Positions 1 to 9,713 of a stretch of 64,000 nt of DNA are shown here, one piece after another (position 1 is the stretch's first letter; each line of letters opens with the position of its first letter). The position numbers and the translations under genes are program-made. The notes beneath the pieces are model-generated. The model was not told the DNA's origin. It saw only the letters and a program-made list of their open reading frames with translations, and made no database searches. Origin of the DNA: Nocardioides caeni (GTDB taxonomy: Bacteria > Actinomycetota > Actinomycetes > Propionibacteriales > Nocardioidaceae). The stretch is taken from NCBI RefSeq assembly GCF_004912195.1, contig NZ_STGW01000003.1:1-64000 (forward strand), given 5' to 3'.

Positions 1-3
1 CCG

Positions 4-39
4 TTGGTCGAGGAGGCCGGCCACGGCCGTCTCGAGACC
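4..39 (+). repeat. Dispersed palindromic repeat, copy A
   Basis: Begins TTGGTCGAGGAG and ends CGTCTCGAGACC, with a GC-rich self-complementary middle. The same end motifs recur at 238, in inverted form at 315, at 7820 and partly at 45848. It behaves like a small REP-type element. Confidence 0.6.
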
Positions 40-237
40 TCTGTGCCTTGCTGGGCGGACTGTGCTTGCTGTGCGGTCGGCGCCTGCGGCGCCTCCCGGG
101 CCAACCCCCGGCGGCGCAGAGCGGGGACCCCGCCCTCGGCCACCGTCGTTCGCGGCTGACCGTTCTTGCCAGCCGAGGGCACCCCGATGCGCCGGCGGGG
201 GTTGCCCCGTCCGGCACCGCAGGCACCGCTCACCTCC

Positions 238-282
238 GGTGGTCGAGGAGCCCCGCGAGGGACGAGCGGGCGTCACGAGACC
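238..282 (+). repeat. Dispersed palindromic repeat, copy B
   Basis: Begins GGTGGTCGAGGAG and ends GCGTCACGAGACC. It is the same element as copy A with a diverged centre (CGAGGGACGAGCGG). Confidence 0.6.
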
Positions 283-314
283 CCTGTGGCCGCCTTGTCG
301 AGGTCCGCACGGGC

Positions 315-352
315 ATCTCGTGACGCTCGCTGGCGCTCACTCCTCGATGACC
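315..352 (-). repeat. Dispersed palindromic repeat, copy C (inverted)
   Basis: Read on the minus strand it starts GGTCATCGAGGAG and continues into GAGCG...GCGAGCGTCACGAG. It is the inverse orientation of copies A and B, 33 bp from copy B. Confidence 0.55.
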
Positions 353-396
353 GACGCTCGTGCAACCGCCCTCGACAGGGCAACACGCTCGGCCCA

Positions 397-1446
397 TCAG
401 AAACTGTCGACGCCGATGGGCTCGTCGGAGAGGTCGGAGAGGTCGTCCTCGACGCTGGCGGTGACGCCGAGCTTCTCGAGGATCTTCTTCTCGAGCTCGT
501 TGGCGAGGTCGGGGTTGTCCTTGAGGAAGGTGCGGGCGTTCTCCTTGCCCTGACCGAGCTGGTCGCCCTCGTAGGTGTACCAGGCGCCGGCCTTGCGGAC
601 CAGGCCCGCCTCGACGCCCACGTCGATCAGGCCACCCTCGCGGGAGATGCCCTTGCCGTACATGATGTCGAACTCGGCCTGCTTGAACGGCGGCGCGACC
701 TTGTTCTTCACGACCTTGACCCGGGTGCGGTTGCCGACCATGTCGGTGCCGTCCTTGAGGGTCTCGATACGGCGCACGTCGAGGCGGACCGAGGAGTAGA
801 ACTTCAGCGCGCGACCACCGGTGGTGGTCTCGGGCGAGCCGAACATGACGCCGATCTTCTCGCGCAGCTGGTTGATGAAGATCGCGGTCGTCTTGGACTG
901 GTTGAGGGCGCCGGTCATCTTGCGGAGGGCCTGCGACATGAGACGTGCCTGCAGACCGACGTGGCTGTCGCCCATCTCGCCCTCGATCTCGGCGCGGGGC
1001 ACGAGCGCGGCGACGGAGTCGATGACGATCAGGTCGAGGGCGCCGGAGCGGATCAGCATGTCGGCGATCTCGAGGGCCTGCTCACCGGAGTCGGGCTGGG
1101 AGACCAGGAGGGCGTCGGTGTCGACGCCGAGGGCCTGGGCGTAGTCGGGGTCGAGGGCGTGCTCGGCGTCGATGAAGGCGACGATGCCGCCCGCCGCCTG
1201 GGCGCTGGCCACGGCGTGCAGGGCGACCGTGGTCTTGCCGCTGGACTCGGGGCCGTAGATCTCCACGACCCGCCCGCGCGGAAGACCGCCGATGCCGAGG
1301 GCGACGTCGAGGGCGATGGCGCCAGTGGGAATCACGTCGAGGGGGGCGCGGGTGTCCTCCCCGAGGCGCATCACCGAGCCCTTGCCGTAGGCCTTCTCGA
1401 TGCTGAGCAGGGCGGTGTCGAGGGCCTTGAGTCGGTCGTCAGCCAT
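397..1446 (-). CDS. recA: Recombinase RecA
   Basis: 349-residue RecA, the ATP-dependent strand-exchange protein of homologous recombination and co-protease for LexA in the SOS response. Walker [10 protein letters not shown] lies near residue 68. The core is unmistakable: the [16 protein letters not shown] region, [20 protein letters not shown] and the [17 protein letters not shown] loop L2 region. No intein is present, unlike M. tuberculosis RecA. The start is ATG at 1446, preceded by AGGAGATCCCC; a longer upstream frame lacks any family support. A 14-bp SOS box lies about 160 bp upstream, directly after the stop of the MFS gene, so recA has its own promoter. Length is normal for the family. 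Confidence 0.98.
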   Translation of the reverse strand: MADDRLKALDTALLSIEKAYGKGSVMRLGEDTRAPLDVIPTGAIALDVALGIGGLPRGRVVEIYGPESSGKTTVALHAVASAQAAGGIVAFIDAEHALDPDYAQALGVDTDALLVSQPDSGEQALEIADMLIRSGALDLIVIDSVAALVPRAEIEGEMGDSHVGLQARLMSQALRKMTGALNQSKTTAIFINQLREKIGVMFGSPETTTGGRALKFYSSVRLDVRRIETLKDGTDMVGNRTRVKVVKNKVAPPFKQAEFDIMYGKGISREGGLIDVGVEAGLVRKAGAWYTYEGDQLGQGKENARTFLKDNPDLANELEKKILEKLGVTASVEDDLSDLSDEPIGVDSF

Positions 1447-1599
1447 GGGGATCTCCTGTGAGGGTCGTGGTCGGCCAGGTACGTCGGCGACGCTAAAGGG
1501 GGGTCCCGACACAGCCTGATCAGCCGTGCCGTGGGTGTGGACAGCCCACCCCGGCGTCGTACCTGTGGACGAGCGGTGGTCACCGGTCGTCGTGGCTCC

Positions 1600-1621
1600 A
1601 ACCTAGACGAACAGGTGTTCG
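1600..1621 (-). promoter_or_regulatory. SOS box and -10 element for recA
   Basis: Positions 1608-1621 read CGAACAGGTGTTCG, a perfect inverted repeat CGAAC-N4-GTTCG matching the Gram-positive/actinobacterial LexA site. On the minus strand a TAGGTT hexamer (1605-1600), fitting TANNNT, starts two bases after the box. LexA binding would therefore cover the recA promoter. The implied leader is about 150 nt. Confidence 0.85.
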
Positions 1622-1628
1622 ATGCGCG

Positions 1629-2954
1629 TCAGGCGGCGCGGCGTGTCGTCCCGCTCGACTCGAGGACCGCGCGGGCCGCTGCCCCGAGGACTCCGACGAC
1701 GAGCACCAGGCTGGCCAGGGCCAGGCCCGGGTAGTCCGCGATGCCGACGATGACGCCGGCCAGTGCACCTGCGACGGCTGCGGTGAGCCCCATGGCGAGG
1801 TCGGAGACGCCCTGCACGTCGGTGCGGGCCTCCAGCGGCGCGTGCTCGGCGACCATCGTCGAGGCCGACACCATCGAGAACGACCAGCCGACGCCGAGCA
1901 GGAACAGCCCGCCGCTCACCTGCCACGACATGCCGGTCGGCGCGGAGGCGCAGAGGCCGAGCGCCACCAGCAGGATGACTCCCCCGGCTGCGAGGACCTG
2001 CGGCCGGCCGAGCCGATCGGCGAGCCACCCGACCAGCGGCGAGAAGCCGAACATCCCGAGCACGTGGCCGCTGATCACCACGCCGATCACCTCCAGCCCC
2101 GCGCCGCCGTGCTCCATGTGCAGCGGGGTCATGACCATCACGCCGACCATCGTGGCGTGCGCCAGCGAGAGGCCGGCGATCGCGTGGCCGAGCACCGGAC
2201 GCTCACGGACGGCCCCGACAGCCCGGCTCCACGACGAGCCACGACCCGGCCCACCGGTCGGACCGGTCAGACCGGGCAGTCCGGTCATCCCGCTGCCGCG
2301 CTCCGACTCCGTCACCTGCTGGGCCACCTGCTGGGCCAGCAGGAGGGGGTCAGGACGGAGGAAGGTGCCGACGACGAGGGCGGCGAGCAACATGCCGCCG
2401 GCGCCGAGGGCGAAGGGTCCGGTGAGCTCGGGGATGTCGACCGCGTCGGCGAGCGCACCCGCGGGACCGGTCAGGTTCGGGCCCGCGACGGCACCGATGG
2501 TGGTCGCCCAGACGACGAGCGACAGCGACCGGGCCCGCCCCTCGCCGGTCGCGAGGTCGGTGGCGGCATAGCGGGCAGCACTGTTGGCGGCGGTGGCAGC
2601 GCCGAGCATCACGGCGCCGACGAGCAGCAGCGCCATCGAGCCGACGACCCCGCTGAGCACGGCCGTGAGGCCGCCGGTGGCACCGATCAGATAGCCGGTC
2701 ACGAGACCCGTACGACGGCCACGGCGCGCCATCACCGGCGCGAGGAGAAACGAGATCACCGCCGCGCCGAGCACCTGCGCGGTCTGCGCGAGCCCGGACA
2801 TGGCCTCCGAGCCCGACAGGTCGCGGGCGAGCAGCGACGCGGTCGCGATGCCGATGGTGATGCCGACCGCACCGACCGCCTGCGTGAGGACGAGGACCCG
2901 GACCGTGCGCCGCTGCACCTGCTGCGTCGACGCGTCCACCGCCAGGCCGGTCAC
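1629..2954 (-). CDS. MFS transporter
   Basis: 441-residue major facilitator superfamily protein with about twelve hydrophobic helices. It has an MFS-type loop MARRGRRTG between helices 2 and 3 and a central cytoplasmic loop around residues 195-240. The half-motif GWLADRLGRPQVLA in the second half is typical of drug or metabolite exporters. The substrate cannot be read from sequence. Its ATG overlaps the DUF3046 stop by 4 bp (ATGA), so it is translated with DUF3046. It sits between DUF3046 and recA, genes that are often adjacent in actinobacteria, which suggests insertion. Confidence 0.85.
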   Translation of the reverse strand: MTGLAVDASTQQVQRRTVRVLVLTQAVGAVGITIGIATASLLARDLSGSEAMSGLAQTAQVLGAAVISFLLAPVMARRGRRTGLVTGYLIGATGGLTAVLSGVVGSMALLLVGAVMLGAATAANSAARYAATDLATGEGRARSLSLVVWATTIGAVAGPNLTGPAGALADAVDIPELTGPFALGAGGMLLAALVVGTFLRPDPLLLAQQVAQQVTESERGSGMTGLPGLTGPTGGPGRGSSWSRAVGAVRERPVLGHAIAGLSLAHATMVGVMVMTPLHMEHGGAGLEVIGVVISGHVLGMFGFSPLVGWLADRLGRPQVLAAGGVILLVALGLCASAPTGMSWQVSGGLFLLGVGWSFSMVSASTMVAEHAPLEARTDVQGVSDLAMGLTAAVAGALAGVIVGIADYPGLALASLVLVVGVLGAAARAVLESSGTTRRAA

Positions 2955-3145
2955 CGCTCGCTCGCCGGCAGGCCGAGCGCCGCCCAGACCGCCCGCCAGA
3001 CGCGGACCGGGGCGATCCCCGCGTCCAGCGCCTCACGCGCTGTCAGACCGCCGAGCTCGCTCATCACGAACTGGTCGGCCCACACCGGGGCGTAGCTCGC
3101 CCCGAGGTGTGCCTCCATCCGCGACCAGAACTCGGTGTGTCTCAC
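2951..3145 (-). CDS. DUF3046 family protein
   Basis: About 64 residues. Family features are the N-terminal RHTEFWSRMEAHLG, the central WADQFVMSELGGLTAREALDAG and VWRAVW near the C-terminus. DUF3046 proteins are small, of unknown function, and typically encoded just upstream of recA in actinobacteria (Rv2738c in M. tuberculosis). I chose GTG at 3145 because it gives the family's usual start (M-R-H-T-E-F-W) and forms a GTGA overlap with the upstream stop. A longer start at GTG 3160 is possible. Confidence 0.85.
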   Translation of the reverse strand: MRHTEFWSRMEAHLGASYAPVWADQFVMSELGGLTAREALDAGIAPVRVWRAVWAALGLPASER

Positions 3146-3696
3146 TCGCTCATGATCCACCGGACGTCCCAGCGGTGGTGCACCAGGTCGTGCAGGTGGT
3201 AGCGGCCGAGGGACTCGACGGTGAAGACGCTGCCGTTGCTGCGTCGACCGGGACGCGCCCAGGTCGCGTCGTCGGCGCCGATGCCGTCGTACGCCGCGGC
3301 AGCATCGTCGGCCGCCGCAGCCAGCTGCGACGCCACGAGCGTCGGATCCTGGAGGTCGTAGCGATCGGCCGCGGCGGTCTCGTCCTGGTCCCAGTTGGCG
3401 AACTCGGGATCGCTCGCCGCGATCATCTGGCGGACCCGCCCGGCGAACACGCTGTTGACGTCACGGACGTGACAGGCGTACTCGGTCGGGGACCAGACCG
3501 GCGGTCGCGGGCGGTCCGCGGCACGGGAATCGGCGAGGACCCTCGACCAGAAGTCGGCGTTGTCCCTGATCGTCTGTCCGATGTCGGCGCGGTCGACCGC
3601 GCCGGCGTCGTACCCGCACTCCGGGCAAGCTTCGTCGAGCACCCACGTCCAGTCCTTGGTGTCGGGCTCGATGGGACTGGACTGCTCGGTGGTCAT
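3142..3696 (-). CDS. DinB-family (YfiT-like) metal-binding protein
   Basis: 184 residues, a four-helix-bundle DinB/YfiT-like protein. Putative metal-ligand histidines occur in EYACHVRDV and in YHLHDLVHHRWDV. An N-terminal WTWVLDEACPECGYDAG motif is common to a subgroup found in actinobacteria. Relatives include mycothiol- or bacillithiol-dependent transferases; the substrate here is unknown. ATG 3696 is preceded by AGGAT at good spacing, better than the ATG at 3717. It is the first gene of a run with DUF3046 and the MFS transporter. The name DinB here does not mean DNA polymerase IV. Confidence 0.8.
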   Translation of the reverse strand: MTTEQSSPIEPDTKDWTWVLDEACPECGYDAGAVDRADIGQTIRDNADFWSRVLADSRAADRPRPPVWSPTEYACHVRDVNSVFAGRVRQMIAASDPEFANWDQDETAAADRYDLQDPTLVASQLAAAADDAAAAYDGIGADDATWARPGRRSNGSVFTVESLGRYHLHDLVHHRWDVRWIMSE

Positions 3697-3795
3697 GACT
3701 GAATCCTGACGGGCCACGAGTGACGGCGCGAGCGAGATACCGCCAACTGTCGTCGATCGACTGCCGCAGCCGGGCCGGTGGGCAGACGGGCGAGG

Positions 3796-4359
3796 TCAGG
3801 TGATGTCGGCCGTGCCGAAGGCGACGTTGAACCGGTCGCACCAGACGACGACGGACCTCATGTCTGCGAGGTCGGCGTCCTCGGGGATCTCGTAGCTCTG
3901 CGCACCGACGTTGCCCTTGAGCTCGCCCAGCCCGACGTGCTCGCCGTCGTCGTAGATGCCCCACGAGTCGAAGCATCCCTCGCAGTCGCCACCACTGCGG
4001 CGATCGGTGATCCAGACATGGAGGTCCGGCCCGTTGGACGTCTCGAAGTCGGTCAGGCGCAGGAAGCGGGAGCCGTCACTGCGCAGGTAGATCGTGGCGG
4101 TGCCGGTCGTGCCGTGCTCGGCGTCGATGAACTCCGCCGACGCGAGCTCGACGCGCGTGGCCTGCGACCCGTCGGCCGAGGGCGCCTCGGTCTGGGTCAG
4201 GCCGGCGCTCGCCGTCCCGACGACGCGACTGTCGTCGTCGGCCTCATCGACCTCGTCGTCGACGAACAGCAGCCACGGCTGGAAGACGAGCATCGCCACC
4301 ACGAGCACGACGAGCAGGACGCCGCCGATGGACAGCCAGATCGCGCGCTTGCGGCTCAT
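3796..4359 (-). CDS. Membrane-anchored DM13 domain protein
   Basis: 187 residues. One N-terminal transmembrane segment (about residues 8-28) is followed by an acidic linker and a DM13 domain (about 65-187). Domain features are DGSRFLRLTDFETSNGPDLHVW, a CEGC pair, LGELKGNVGAQSYEIP, and VVVWCDRFNVAFGTA at the end. DM13 domains are proposed to take part in extracytoplasmic redox chemistry, with the WC-F motif near the end most conserved. It is monocistronic by layout. A TAGAGT element six bases before ATG points to a leaderless transcript. Confidence 0.8.
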   Translation of the reverse strand: MSRKRAIWLSIGGVLLVVLVVAMLVFQPWLLFVDDEVDEADDDSRVVGTASAGLTQTEAPSADGSQATRVELASAEFIDAEHGTTGTATIYLRSDGSRFLRLTDFETSNGPDLHVWITDRRSGGDCEGCFDSWGIYDDGEHVGLGELKGNVGAQSYEIPEDADLADMRSVVVWCDRFNVAFGTADIT

Positions 4360-4365
4360 GCCCCC

Positions 4366-4371
4366 ACTCTA
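4366..4371 (-). promoter_or_regulatory. Leaderless promoter -10 element (DM13 gene)
   Basis: TAGAGT on the minus strand, exactly 6 nt before the ATG at 4359. It fits TANNNT placed so that transcription starts at the A of the start codon. Confidence 0.55.
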
Positions 4372-4414
4372 GTGCCGCGCGTCAGAAGTCATTGGGCACT
4401 TCTGACCCACGCCA

Positions 4415-5572
4415 CTAGGCGGAGCTGGCGGTCCAGGTCCGCGCCACGAGGGGTACGCCGGGACGGTAGGCCAGGTGCACGTGGCTCGGCGCGTCGAGCA
4501 GCACCAGGTCAGCCCGGTTGCCGGGCGTGAGGACGCCGACATCGGTCCGGCCCAGTGCCCGCGCACCACCGGCGGTGGCCGCCCACACGGCCTCCGCGGG
4601 CGTCATGCCCATCTCGCGGACGGCCAGGGCGATGCAGAAGGGCAGCGAGCTGGTGAAGCAGGAGCCCGGGTTGCAGTCGCTGGCCAGCGCGACGGTCACG
4701 CCGGCGTCGATCAGCCGCCGGGCGTCGGGATAGGGCTGACGGGTGCTGAACTCCACGCCCGGCAGGAGGGTGGCCACGGTGCCGGCATCGCGCAGGGCGT
4801 GCACGTCGTCGTCGGTCAGGTGGGTGCAGTGGTCGACGGCGACGAGGCCGAGCTCGGCGGCGAGCTGCACCCCGGGGCCGGGCCCGAGCTGGTTGGCGTG
4901 CAGCCGCCCGCCCAGACCGGCTGCCTCACCGGCGCGCAGGATGGCGCGGGCCTGGTCGACCTCGAACGCTCCGGTCTCACAGAAGACGTCGATCCATCGG
5001 GCGTACGGCGCCGCGGCGGCCAGCATCGGACCGGTGACCAGCTCGACGTAGCCGGCGGGGTCGTCGGCGTACTCGGGCGGGACGACGTGCGCGCCCAGGA
5101 AGGTGGTCTCGTCGGTGAACCCGCGGGCGATGCGCAGCGAGCGGGCCTCGTCGTCGACGGTGAGGCCGTAGCCCGACTTGATCTCGACGGTGGTGGTCCC
5201 CTGACGCCGCATCTCCGCGACGTGGCGGGCGACGCCAGCGGCGAGCTCGTCGTCGGGGGCCGCGCGGGTCGCGGCGGCCGTGGTGCGGATCCCGCCGGCG
5301 CCATAGGACTCCCCCGCCATCCGGGCCTGGAACTCCCCTGCCCGGTCTCCGGCGAAGACGAGGTGGCTGTGACTGTCGACGAAGCCGGGGATGACCGCCC
5401 GGCCCTCGGCGTCGAACGCCTCGTCGGCGGCAGGCGCCTGCGCCGTCGGTCCGATCCACGCGACGGTGCCGCCGTCGACCACCAGCGCCGCACCGGCGAA
5501 CGTGCCGAGCTCGGGGTCGTGGGTGACCAGCTCGCCGATGTTCGTGATGAGGATGCTCGTCGGGTGGTTCAC
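4415..5572 (-). CDS. hutI: Imidazolonepropionase HutI
   Basis: 385 residues, amidohydrolase superfamily. It hydrolyses 4-imidazolone-5-propanoate to N-formimidoyl-L-glutamate, the third step of histidine degradation. Metal and substrate motifs are present: [14 protein letters not shown] near residue 70, the [10 protein letters not shown] region, [10 protein letters not shown], and ASDCNPGSC with the metal Asp. The start is GTG 5572, overlapping the hutF stop as GTGA, which implies translational coupling; GTG 5578 is an alternative. It is the last gene of the hut operon. Length is close to the usual 390-410. Confidence 0.95.
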   Translation of the reverse strand: MNHPTSILITNIGELVTHDPELGTFAGAALVVDGGTVAWIGPTAQAPAADEAFDAEGRAVIPGFVDSHSHLVFAGDRAGEFQARMAGESYGAGGIRTTAAATRAAPDDELAAGVARHVAEMRRQGTTTVEIKSGYGLTVDDEARSLRIARGFTDETTFLGAHVVPPEYADDPAGYVELVTGPMLAAAAPYARWIDVFCETGAFEVDQARAILRAGEAAGLGGRLHANQLGPGPGVQLAAELGLVAVDHCTHLTDDDVHALRDAGTVATLLPGVEFSTRQPYPDARRLIDAGVTVALASDCNPGSCFTSSLPFCIALAVREMGMTPAEAVWAATAGGARALGRTDVGVLTPGNRADLVLLDAPSHVHLAYRPGVPLVARTWTASSA

Positions 5573-6831
5573 GCCCACAGCCTCTCGACCGCGGTGGCGA
5601 GGGCACGGCCGACCCGCCCGTGGTCGCCGTCGAAGACGACCCGGCCGCCGGCGACCACCTGGGTCACGTCGGCGGAGGTCGCGGCGAAGACGGCGGTGTG
5701 CTCGTCGGCGCCGGTGCCGGCGGTGCGCGGGCTGGCGAGGTCGAGGGTGACCAGGTCTCCGGGCTCGCCGACGGCGATCCGGCCGGCGGTGCGGGCGAGC
5801 AGGTCGGCGGCGGCGAAGCGGCCGCGCTCGCCGGACGCGAGGCGCTCGTCCATCTCCCAGGCGCGCAGCTCCTCGAACGGGTCGATCACCGCCTGGCTGT
5901 CGCTGCCGATGCTGAGGCGCACGCCCGCATCGGCCAGCGCGCTGGCCGGGCCGATGCCGTCGCCCAGGTCACGCTCGGTGGTCGGACAGAGGCTGACCTC
6001 GGTGTCGGTTTCGGCCAGCAGCCGCATGTCGGCATCGGTCAGGTGCGTGGCATGCACGGCCGTCGCGCGTGGACCGAGGGCGCCCTCCTCGGCCAGGAGT
6101 GCCGTGGGCGTGAGGCCGTACGCCGCCAGGCAGGCCTCGTTCTCGACCGGCTGCTCGGACACGTGGGCGTGGAGCTGTCGCCCCTGCAGCGCGGCGACCA
6201 CGGTCGACATCTGGTCGCGTGGGACGGCCCGCACCGAGTGGATCGCCCCGCCCATCCGGGTCTGGTCGCCATGCCGGATGTCAGCCACCCGCGCGGCCCA
6301 CCGGTCGGCATCGCCGTCGCCGAACCTGCACTGCGCCGGCGACAGCGGCTGGCCGATGCCACCGGCGAGATAGCAGGTGTCGAGCAGCGTCAACCGGATG
6401 CCCGTCGTCTCCGCGGCTGCGACGAGCGCGTGGCCCAGCGCGTTCGGGTCGTCGTACGGCGTGCCGTCGGGCTGGTGGTGGACGTAGTGGAACTCGCTCA
6501 CCGACGTGTAGCCGGCGGCCAGCATCTCGGCGTAGGTGGCGCTGGCGAGGTCGAAGTAGCTGTCGGGGTCGAGGCGCGCGGCGGCGTCGTACATCTGCTC
6601 GCGCCAGGTCCAGAAGGTGCCGCTGGCTCGCTGGGTGCGACCGCGCAGGGCACGGTGGAACGCGTGGCTGTGGGTGTTGGCGAAGCCGGGGAGGGTGAGC
6701 CCGCGCAGCGGCGTGGCCGTGCGGGTCGCGTCGGGCTCGACGCTGGTGAACATGCCGTCCTCGATCTCGACGCGCACCGTGTTGCGGACGACACCGTCGA
6801 CCCAGGCCTTCTCCAGCAGCCAGGCCGTCAT
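5569..6831 (-). CDS. hutF: Formimidoylglutamate deiminase HutF
   Basis: 420 residues, amidohydrolase fold. It converts N-formimidoyl-L-glutamate to N-formyl-L-glutamate plus ammonia, so this operon uses the deiminase branch rather than the direct HutG hydrolase. Motifs are [16 protein letters not shown] (HxH), [25 protein letters not shown] and [15 protein letters not shown]. The frame stays open upstream, but ATG 6831 overlaps the preceding gene's stop (ATGA) and gives the normal N-terminus. The guanine-deaminase branch is a distant alternative; context makes HutF nearly certain. Confidence 0.95.
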   Translation of the reverse strand: MTAWLLEKAWVDGVVRNTVRVEIEDGMFTSVEPDATRTATPLRGLTLPGFANTHSHAFHRALRGRTQRASGTFWTWREQMYDAAARLDPDSYFDLASATYAEMLAAGYTSVSEFHYVHHQPDGTPYDDPNALGHALVAAAETTGIRLTLLDTCYLAGGIGQPLSPAQCRFGDGDADRWAARVADIRHGDQTRMGGAIHSVRAVPRDQMSTVVAALQGRQLHAHVSEQPVENEACLAAYGLTPTALLAEEGALGPRATAVHATHLTDADMRLLAETDTEVSLCPTTERDLGDGIGPASALADAGVRLSIGSDSQAVIDPFEELRAWEMDERLASGERGRFAAADLLARTAGRIAVGEPGDLVTLDLASPRTAGTGADEHTAVFAATSADVTQVVAGGRVVFDGDHGRVGRALATAVERLWA

Positions 6832-8057
6832 CGGCCGACCAGGCCCGTCAGAGTGGCGGCCAGCGCCTCCACCCCGGCCAGGCAGTCGGCCGTCTCCGCG
6901 GTCTCCTCCGGCGAGTGTGAGACACCGCTGGGGTTGCGGACGAACAGCATCGCGCTGGCGATGCCGGCGGCCTGCAGGACGCCGGCGTCGTGGCCGGCCT
7001 GGGTCGGCAGCACCGGCGCATCCCCGAGGCGGGCGGCGAGCGCGTCCCGCATGACGTCGTCGAAGGCGACCTCGCCGCTGACCGACTCGCGGGTGACGGC
7101 CACGGTCGTGCCGTCGCGCTCGGCACGCTCGCGGGCCTGGCGTTCGATCGCAGCGGTGAGCCGGGCCAGCGTCTCGCTCGACTCGGCACGGGCGTCGAGC
7201 CAGGCGGTGACGTGGGAGGGCACCGCGTTGGTGCCGTTGGGGCGCACGTCGATCCGGCCGAAGGTCGCCCGCTGACCGGACAGCCGGGCCTGCTTGTTGG
7301 CGGCCAGCGCGGTCATCGCGTAGGTCAGCATCGGGTCGGCTCGGTCCTCCATCCGCGTCGTGCCGGCGTGGTCCGCGCGACCCGCGATGTCGTAGCGCCA
7401 GCGCCCGTGCGGCCAGATCGCGCTGCCGACGCCGACAGCGGCGTCGCGGTCGATGAGCGCGCGGCCCTGCTCGACGTGCAGCTCGACGTAGGTCTCGACG
7501 CCCTCGAGCAGGGCGGAGCCTGCGCCGTCGGTGGGGCCCTCGACCACGTCGCCGAGTCGTACGCCGTCGCGGTCGGTCAGCTGCTGGGCGTCGACCCAGC
7601 TCGTGGCGCCGACCGCGAGCCGGGAGCCGAGGCAGGCCAGCCCGAACCGGGAGCCCTCCTCCTCGACGAAGGCCGCGATCCCGAGCCGCCGCGTGGGCTC
7701 GATGCCCCGGTCGCGCATCAGGTCGAGAGCTGCGAAGGACGAGACCACACCGAGCGGGCCGTCGTAGGCCCCGCCGTCGAGGACGGAGTCGAGGTGGGAG
7801 CCGGTGAGGACGGCGCCACGTCTCGATACGCCGCCTCGTTCCTCGGCGGCTACTCGACGACCGACAGTTCCGTCCCACCAGGCGACGAGGTTGCCGAACG
7901 GGTCCTCCTCGACCTCCAGACCACGGGACGCGGCGGCGGAGCGGAACCACGCGCGCAGCTCCAGATCGGCGGAGTGCCAGGGCTGGCGGAAGTAGCCGCC
8001 CGAGGAGGCCGAGCGGCCGATCGGCGCGATGTCGCGCCACATCTGCTCGAAGGACAT
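6828..8057 (-). CDS. M20-family amidohydrolase, probable N-formylglutamate deformylase of the hut operon
   Basis: 409-residue zinc peptidase-like amidohydrolase of the allantoate amidohydrolase / N-carbamoyl-L-amino-acid hydrolase group. Metal ligands are visible: TGSHLDS, DGGAYDGPLG, FVEEEGSRFG, YVELHVEQG, and QAGHDAGVLQAAG near the C-terminus. It lies between hutU and hutF, with no base between the hutU stop and its ATG and an ATGA overlap into hutF. HutF makes N-formylglutamate and no HutG is present, so I infer it removes the formyl group to give glutamate; the family name alone would suggest allantoate. A dispersed repeat is translated in frame just before TGSHLDS, adding about 14 residues (GRRVAAEERGGVSRR). 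Confidence 0.85.
   Translation of the reverse strand: MSFEQMWRDIAPIGRSASSGGYFRQPWHSADLELRAWFRSAAASRGLEVEEDPFGNLVAWWDGTVGRRVAAEERGGVSRRGAVLTGSHLDSVLDGGAYDGPLGVVSSFAALDLMRDRGIEPTRRLGIAAFVEEEGSRFGLACLGSRLAVGATSWVDAQQLTDRDGVRLGDVVEGPTDGAGSALLEGVETYVELHVEQGRALIDRDAAVGVGSAIWPHGRWRYDIAGRADHAGTTRMEDRADPMLTYAMTALAANKQARLSGQRATFGRIDVRPNGTNAVPSHVTAWLDARAESSETLARLTAAIERQARERAERDGTTVAVTRESVSGEVAFDDVMRDALAARLGDAPVLPTQAGHDAGVLQAAGIASAMLFVRNPSGVSHSPEETAETADCLAGVEALAATLTGLVGR
7820..7862 (-). repeat. Dispersed repeat inside the M20 amidohydrolase gene, copy D
   Basis: On the minus strand it begins GGTCGTCGAGTAG and ends CGTATCGAGAC, with a self-complementary GCCGCC...GGCGGC interior. It matches the end motifs of the repeats at 4, 238 and 315. 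The reading frame passes straight through it, so the element is translated. Confidence 0.7.

Positions 8058-9709
<1,652 letters not shown>

Positions 9710-9713
<4 letters not shown>

Larger units (their letters stand above)
1..396. other. Non-coding spacer downstream of recA with repeat copies
   Basis: This 396-bp stretch lies 3' of recA. I see no convincing gene on either strand; the open frames have no family resemblance. It holds three copies of a roughly 38-45 bp imperfect palindromic repeat (two direct, one inverted). In many actinobacteria recX directly follows recA, but nothing resembling RecX is visible here, so recX, if present, lies beyond the window edge. Confidence 0.6.

Noticed and set aside
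3142-3696. DNA polymerase IV (DinB) under SOS control
   Set aside because: The protein belongs to the DinB/YfiT four-helix metal-binding family, not to Y-family polymerases, and no SOS box is upstream.
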